From Paraglaciecola arctica BSs20135 (lineage in GTDB: Bacteria > Pseudomonadota > Gammaproteobacteria > Enterobacterales > Alteromonadaceae): a stretch of DNA of 64,000 nucleotides. How positions within the stretch are numbered: position 1 is the stretch's first letter; each line of letters opens with the position of its first letter. Location of the stretch: assembly GCF_000314995.1 (NCBI RefSeq), contig NZ_BAEO01000015.1, positions 62,001 through 126,000 of the forward strand. The letters run 5' to 3'. Made by a program: the position numbers and the translations under genes. A model generated the notes under the pieces. The model did not search any database. It was not told where the DNA came from and saw nothing but the letters and a program-made list of their open reading frames with translations. This document shows positions 59,408-64,000 of the stretch, one piece after another.

Positions 59408-59978
59408 ATGCCATACCAATTAGTGTAATTGCCCAATATGCTTATATCTCAGATATGCAACAAACTGAAAAATCGGATCTAGACCTTAACATTCATAGCC
59501 CTAGCGATTTGTTGACTTACTTTTAAACCAACAAATCGAAGGAAGTTTAGTGGAAAACACGACATCTAGTGTTTTTAGCTCAATTTTACCCCTATATATC
59601 GATAAATGATAAACCGTATTTTTTTACATTAAAAAAGTTTAATAAAAAAATATCCTAAATATTGTCTTGCATTTCTAATAAACGAAACTCAAAAGGCGCT
59701 TTTAGGTGAGTCACTACTAACCTTTTTTTAATTGCACCAAGTTCGAACATAAAACCACCACATGTTGGGTTGCATTGCATCAAAAACCTCACTATCTTGT
59801 GTTCTGTTGATTACGAAAACACAATCAAAACCAAAAAGTAAAATAAGATATGTGTTTGCATAAAATCTTCGGATCAACAAACATAAAGGGCTTAGGGGTA
59901 AGCAACTCTAACGATGCATTTTCGCGCTAAATTAAAGTCACTTATACGACTTAATATAATAAAGTAACGGCTAAAAAT
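59408..59978. promoter_or_regulatory. Intergenic region ahead of nrdAB
   Basis: This 571-base AT-rich stretch has no supported gene. It contains a perfect 10-bp inverted repeat CGATTTGTTG/CAACAAATCG (59505-59514 and 59529-59538), which may act as the ubiG terminator or a regulator site. The nrdAB promoter must be in the right half, but I could not find convincing NrdR boxes or DnaA sites. Confidence 0.5.
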
Positions 59979-62294
59979 ATGATGAACAATTTATACGTCA
60001 CCAAACGTACTGGCGAACGTGAGATTATTGACTTGGAAAAAATCCATAAAGTAATCGAATGGGCAGCCAAAGGATTAAATAACGTTTCAGTTTCACAAGT
60101 TGAAATAAAAGCACATATTCAATTTTACGATGGTATTAAAACTGCTGATATCCACGAAACACTTATACGCTCTGCCGCCGATCTTATATCAACAGATTGT
60201 CCTGACTATCAATATTTAGCCGCGCGATTAGCCATATTTCATTTACGTAAGAAAGCTTATGGTCAATTTGAGCCACCATTATTAAAAGACCATGTTAAAA
60301 GCATGGTAGATAAAGGTAAGTACGATCAGCATTTATTGAAAGATTATAGCGATGCAGAATTCGATGAAATGAACGAATACCTCGATCATTGGCGAGATAT
60401 GGACTTCAGTTATGCAGCAGTGAAGCAACTCGAAGGTAAATACTTAGTTCAAAACCGTGTAACGGGTGAAATCTACGAAAGTGCACAGTTCTTATATATA
60501 TTAGTAGCAGCTTGTTTGTTTGCTAATTATGAAAAAGACACACGTATGGACTACATTAAACGTTTTTATGATGCTACGTCTAAATTTAAAATTTCCTTGC
60601 CCACGCCTATAATGGCAGGTGTTAGAACCCCTACTCGTCAATTTAGCTCTTGTGTATTAATTGAAGCCGGTGACAGCCTAGACTCCATTAATGCCACAGC
60701 CAGCGCCATAGTAAAATATGTTAGCCAACGTGCAGGCATTGGTGTTAATGCTGGACGTATTCGTGCATTAGGTAGCCCTATTCGTGGCGGTGAAGCTTTC
60801 CATACTGGTTGTATCCCTTTTTACAAGCACTTTCAAACAGCTGTTAAAAGCTGTTCACAAGGTGGTGTGCGCGGTGGTGCAGCCACTTTGTTTTACCCTT
60901 TATGGCATTTAGAAGTTGAATCACTGTTGGTTTTGAAAAATAACCGTGGTGTGGAAGAAAACCGGGTACGTCACTTAGACTACGGTGTGCAATTCAATAA
61001 GTTGATGTATACCCGTTTGATCAAAGATCAGCATATTACCTTATTTAGTCCATCGGACACTCCTGGCCTTTACGACGCGTTTTTTGCTGACCAAGATGAG
61101 TTTGAGCGTTTATATGTGCAATACGAACAAGATGAAAGCATTCGTAAAAAACAAATAAAAGCCATTGAATTATTTAGCCTATTTATGCAAGAGCGCGCCA
61201 GTACTGGGCGTATTTATTTGCAAAATGTGGATCACTGTAATACTCACAGCCCATTTAATCCTAAATTAGCTCCGGTTCGTCAAAGCAATTTGTGTTTAGA
61301 AATAGCCCTACCCACTAAACCTCTACAACATGTTAATGACGAGAACGGCGAAATAGCCTTATGCACTTTGTCAGCATTTAACTTAGGTGCGATTAAAAGT
61401 GTTGATGAGTTTGCTGAATTGTCTGACTTAGCCGTGCGCGCATTGGATAACTTATTAGATTATCAAGACTATCCTGTTCCAGCAGCACTAAACGCCACTA
61501 TGGGTCGTCGTACCTTAGGTATAGGTGTGATTAACTTTGCTTATTATCTGGCGAAAAATGGTGTGAAATATTCAGACGGTAGCGCTAATGGCTTAGTACA
61601 TAGAACCTTCGAAGCCATGCAATATCACTTAATGAAGGCATCTTGTAATTTAGCCAAAGAAAAAGGCGCTTGTCCTAAATTTAATGAAACCACTTATTTC
61701 CAAGGCCTAATGCCAATTGATACCTATAAAAAGGATCTAGATAAAGTTTGTGACGAGCCGCTACATTGTGACTGGGATTCACTCAGAGCTGACATTAAAC
61801 AATACGGCTTACGTAATAGTACGCTGTCGGCTTTGATGCCCTCAGAAACATCGTCGCAAATATCCAATGCCACCAACGGCATTGAGCCACCACGTGGACA
61901 TATTAGTATTAAATCCAGTAAAGATGGCGTGCTAAAACAAGTAGTGCCTGAATACGAAAGACTCAAAGATAAATACGAGTTGTTATGGGATTTACCTTCA
62001 AACGAGGGTTACCTGCAATTGGCGGGGATCATGCAAAAATTTGTTGATCAAACCATTTCAGCCAACACAAGTTACGACCCAAATAAGTATGAAGGCGGCA
62101 AAGTACCCATGAAGTTACTACTTCAAGACTTGCTGACCAGCTACAAACTCGGGGTGAAAACCTTGTATTACCATAATACTCGTGATGGAGCGGACGACGC
62201 GACCCAACAAGAACTGACTAGCCAAAAATTTGTGCCAAAAGAAGTGGTAATTGAAGAAGATGATGATTGTGCCGGCGGCGCTTGTAAAATATAA
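59979..62294 (+). CDS. nrdA: Class Ia ribonucleotide reductase, alpha subunit
   Basis: A 771-residue large subunit of the aerobic enzyme that makes dNDPs. It has the ATP-cone (residues 5-95), the substrate-site cysteine in RQFSSCVLIEAGDS, and the catalytic triplet region NLCLEIALPT with ALCTLSAFNLGAI (NxCxE plus Cys). The C-terminal CAGGACKI carries the swinging redox cysteines. A second ATG directly follows the first. nrdB lies 64 bases downstream. Confidence 0.98.
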   Translation: MMNNLYVTKRTGEREIIDLEKIHKVIEWAAKGLNNVSVSQVEIKAHIQFYDGIKTADIHETLIRSAADLISTDCPDYQYLAARLAIFHLRKKAYGQFEPPLLKDHVKSMVDKGKYDQHLLKDYSDAEFDEMNEYLDHWRDMDFSYAAVKQLEGKYLVQNRVTGEIYESAQFLYILVAACLFANYEKDTRMDYIKRFYDATSKFKISLPTPIMAGVRTPTRQFSSCVLIEAGDSLDSINATASAIVKYVSQRAGIGVNAGRIRALGSPIRGGEAFHTGCIPFYKHFQTAVKSCSQGGVRGGAATLFYPLWHLEVESLLVLKNNRGVEENRVRHLDYGVQFNKLMYTRLIKDQHITLFSPSDTPGLYDAFFADQDEFERLYVQYEQDESIRKKQIKAIELFSLFMQERASTGRIYLQNVDHCNTHSPFNPKLAPVRQSNLCLEIALPTKPLQHVNDENGEIALCTLSAFNLGAIKSVDEFAELSDLAVRALDNLLDYQDYPVPAALNATMGRRTLGIGVINFAYYLAKNGVKYSDGSANGLVHRTFEAMQYHLMKASCNLAKEKGACPKFNETTYFQGLMPIDTYKKDLDKVCDEPLHCDWDSLRADIKQYGLRNSTLSALMPSETSSQISNATNGIEPPRGHISIKSSKDGVLKQVVPEYERLKDKYELLWDLPSNEGYLQLAGIMQKFVDQTISANTSYDPNKYEGGKVPMKLLLQDLLTSYKLGVKTLYYHNTRDGADDATQQELTSQKFVPKEVVIEEDDDCAGGACKI

Positions 62295-62300
62295 ATTTAG

Positions 62301-62324
62301 AAGGCTGCTTAGGCAGCTTTTTTT
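62301..62324 (+). terminator. Intercistronic hairpin between nrdA and nrdB
   Basis: AAG-CTGC pairs with GCAGCTT around one bulged G and a four-base loop, followed by seven T residues. It could attenuate nrdB relative to nrdA. Confidence 0.65.
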
Positions 62325-62358
62325 GAGCAGTTTGAATTCTTAATGGCAACCATAATTA

Positions 62359-63489
62359 ATGAAATATACAACTTTTAATCAAGTAAATAATAATCCACTG
62401 TTAGAACCGATGTTTTTCGGCAACCCAGTCAATGTGGCGCGTTATGATCAACAAAAGCACCATATTTTTGAAAAGTTGATCGAAAAACAAATTAGTTTTT
62501 TTTGGCGTCCCGAAGAAGTTGATGTCAGTAAAGACAGGGTCGATTTTCAAAAATTAAGTGACTCAGAAAAGCACATTTTTATCTCTAATTTGAAATATCA
62601 GACATTGCTTGATTCAATTCAAGGAAGAAGTCCGAATATCGCTTTTTTGCCGATTATTTCTATTCCAGAGTTAGAAACTTGGGTTGAAACTTGGTCGTTT
62701 TTTGAAACTATTCACTCGCGCTCATACACACATATTTTACGTAATCTATTTGGTGATCCTAGTAGCATTTTTGACGATATAGTTGAAAATGAAGAAATTA
62801 AGAAACGTGCTGCTGATATCTCGAAATATTACGATGATCTCATTTTTGCGACCCAGTTGTGGCAAACCTTAGGTGAAGGTACACACACCATTAAAGGTGA
62901 AACGCATGTCATCACTATGCGTGAGCTTAAGAAAAAACTTTATCTATGCATGAACTCAGTTAATGCCTTAGAAGCCATTCGTTTCTATGTATCTTTTGCT
63001 TGTACCTTTGCGTTTGCAGAGCGTGAATTGATGGAAGGAAATTCAAAAATAATTCGTCTAATTGCCCGTGATGAAAACTTACATCTCACCTCTACTCAGC
63101 ATGTTTTGAACCTATGGGCTAAAGGCAAAGATGATCCAGAAATGGCTGAAATCGCTGAGGAATGTAAAGAACAAGCCACACAAATATTTCTTAATGCCGT
63201 AGAGCAAGAAAAAGAATGGGCCGGATTTTTGTTTCAACACGGTTCCATGATTGGACTCAACAAAGAAATTTTATGTCAGTACGTTGAATTTATTGCTAAT
63301 CATCGTATGTCGGCTATAGGCTTAGGCCAACCATTTGACATTAAGAACAATCCTCTTCCATGGATGAATAACTACCTGAGCTCCGACAACGTCCAAGTTG
63401 CACCTCAAGAGTCTGAGATCAGCTCATATTTAGTGGGGCAAATTGATTCCGAAGTGAATTCCGATGATTTTGGTGATTTTGACTTATAA
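62359..63489 (+). CDS. nrdB: Class Ia ribonucleotide reductase, beta subunit
   Basis: A 376-residue di-iron/tyrosyl-radical subunit. Ligand stretches [33 protein letters not shown] (E and H ligands), [34 protein letters not shown] and [14 protein letters not shown] are present with the radical tyrosine near YDDLIF-region. Length equals E. coli NrdB. The C-terminal acidic tail docks on NrdA. Confidence 0.98.
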   Translation: MKYTTFNQVNNNPLLEPMFFGNPVNVARYDQQKHHIFEKLIEKQISFFWRPEEVDVSKDRVDFQKLSDSEKHIFISNLKYQTLLDSIQGRSPNIAFLPIISIPELETWVETWSFFETIHSRSYTHILRNLFGDPSSIFDDIVENEEIKKRAADISKYYDDLIFATQLWQTLGEGTHTIKGETHVITMRELKKKLYLCMNSVNALEAIRFYVSFACTFAFAERELMEGNSKIIRLIARDENLHLTSTQHVLNLWAKGKDDPEMAEIAEECKEQATQIFLNAVEQEKEWAGFLFQHGSMIGLNKEILCQYVEFIANHRMSAIGLGQPFDIKNNPLPWMNNYLSSDNVQVAPQESEISSYLVGQIDSEVNSDDFGDFDL

Positions 63490-63508
63490 ACTTTGATCTA
63501 TAAATAAA

Positions 63509-63775
63509 ATGAGTAAAAACACTTCCAGTTTTATGGTGGAAATTAAACACCATAAAACTGTTCAGCATCAGCCAAACAAGACCCTACTAGAAAGTATTGA
63601 GCAGCATGTTGAAATTCAATACCATTGCCGCGAAGGATATTGTGGTGCATGCAGAACTAAGCTGTTAAAAGGTGAAGTGGAGTATCAAACGGATCCATTA
63701 GCCTTTATCGAAGACGATGAAATCCTACCCTGTTGCTGCTTCCCAATTAGTCCCATAAATATTGAGATTAGTTAA
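63509..63775 (+). CDS. yfaE: 2Fe-2S ferredoxin for NrdB cofactor maintenance (YfaE-like)
   Basis: An 88-residue plant-type ferredoxin. Cluster cysteines are C-x4-C-x2-C in YHCREGYCGACRTKLL plus the distal one in DEILPCCCF. In E. coli YfaE reduces the NrdB di-iron centre and regenerates its tyrosyl radical. It lies 19 bases after nrdB, the conserved order, probably co-transcribed. Confidence 0.94.
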   Translation: MSKNTSSFMVEIKHHKTVQHQPNKTLLESIEQHVEIQYHCREGYCGACRTKLLKGEVEYQTDPLAFIEDDEILPCCCFPISPINIEIS

Positions 63776-63855
63776 CCTTTTTACGGGATAAGTAAGCTAT
63801 ATTTGCCCAACAGAACTAACATAAAATTGCCCTGCCAACCAATCAAGCAACACTA

Positions 63856-64000
63856 TCAATCAATTAACTGGTAATTTTTCTTTAATATTTGGATAATTTC
63901 TGCTTTAGGATTTTTACTCATTGTGAGTGTTTGACCGGTGATTTTTTCTGCAATATCGACATAAGTCTTAGCAACCTGCATTAATACTTCTGGGGGTAAC
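63856..64000 (-). CDS. purC: Partial gene, probable purC C-terminus
   Basis: The last 47 codons of a gene that runs off the window edge. The translation LPPEVLMQVAKTYVDIAEKITG followed by QTLTMSKNPKAEIIQILKKNYQLID and stop resembles the C-terminus of phosphoribosylaminoimidazole-succinocarboxamide synthase, where a Y-x-E-x-I/L-T-G pattern recurs. It is convergent with yfaE. Naming is tentative because only the tail is visible. Confidence 0.5.
   Translation of the reverse strand, partial: LPPEVLMQVAKTYVDIAEKITGQTLTMSKNPKAEIIQILKKNYQLID

Overview
The window reads as chromosome of a marine gammaproteobacterium of the Alteromonadales (Paraglaciecola/Glaciecola/Alteromonas-like). This rests on gene order and protein character: lrp-ftsK-lolA-rarA-crcB-serS, gyrA-serC-aroA-cmk-rpsA-ihfB-lapA-lapB-pyrF, uvrY-uvrC-pgsA-tRNA(Gly,Cys,Leu), tusDCB-tusE and nrdAB-yfaE are all gammaproteobacterial arrangements, with AT-rich codon use. 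The assignment is inferred; no rRNA gene is present.

Layout. 1-12.6 kb: a CopD-like membrane protein, a phytase-like lipoprotein, a secreted Tudor/SH3-like repeat protein, then a LytS/LytTR two-component pair diverging from an ABC ATPase and a 12-TM permease fused to an M1 metallopeptidase, and a serine hydrolase with a TPR tail. 13-26.5 kb: accessory DNA with AlkD-like and YdeI-like proteins, an FAD oxidase diverging from an AraC regulator, an intact IS3-family element with TSD and frameshift motif, an orphan 257-aa gene and an MFS transporter between copies of a dispersed repeat, and a solitary 1273-aa SIR2 protein that looks like an anti-phage NADase and is bracketed by repeats. 26.5-27.8 kb: gene-free and full of structured repeats. 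27.8-34.9 kb: core genes (tRNAs, pgsA, uvrC, uvrY, a Bax-inhibitor-1 homologue, tusDCBE) with a duplicated tRNA-Ser 3' end and tandem repeats at 31.9-32.4 kb. 35-39.9 kb: an accessory island with two toxin-antitoxin modules, a stand-alone HNH protein whose stop codon falls on the edge of a truncated group II intron, and more structured repeats. 39.9-64 kb: almost entirely core genes, ending in a partial purC-like gene.

The most unusual signal is in the gene-free DNA. About twenty small hairpins have unrelated, well-paired stems but the same GGA/GGAT apical loop. Several are built into a roughly 300-bp composite element, present in four copies. Its 5' half folds as a long stem; in three copies this opens into a three-way junction with compensatory changes between copies, while in the fourth the second arm does not fold. 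Constant loop on variable stem is what CsrA/RsmA ligands look like; one loop matches the published CsrA selection consensus RUACARGGAUGU at all 12 positions. The window also holds uvrY (GacA-type), the response regulator that normally feeds the Csr system. Whether these elements are transcribed CsrA decoys or single-stranded-DNA transposition substrates cannot be settled from sequence alone.

Start codons were moved inward for several genes where a Shine-Dalgarno site, signal peptide or family start supports it; these are noted in the entries.
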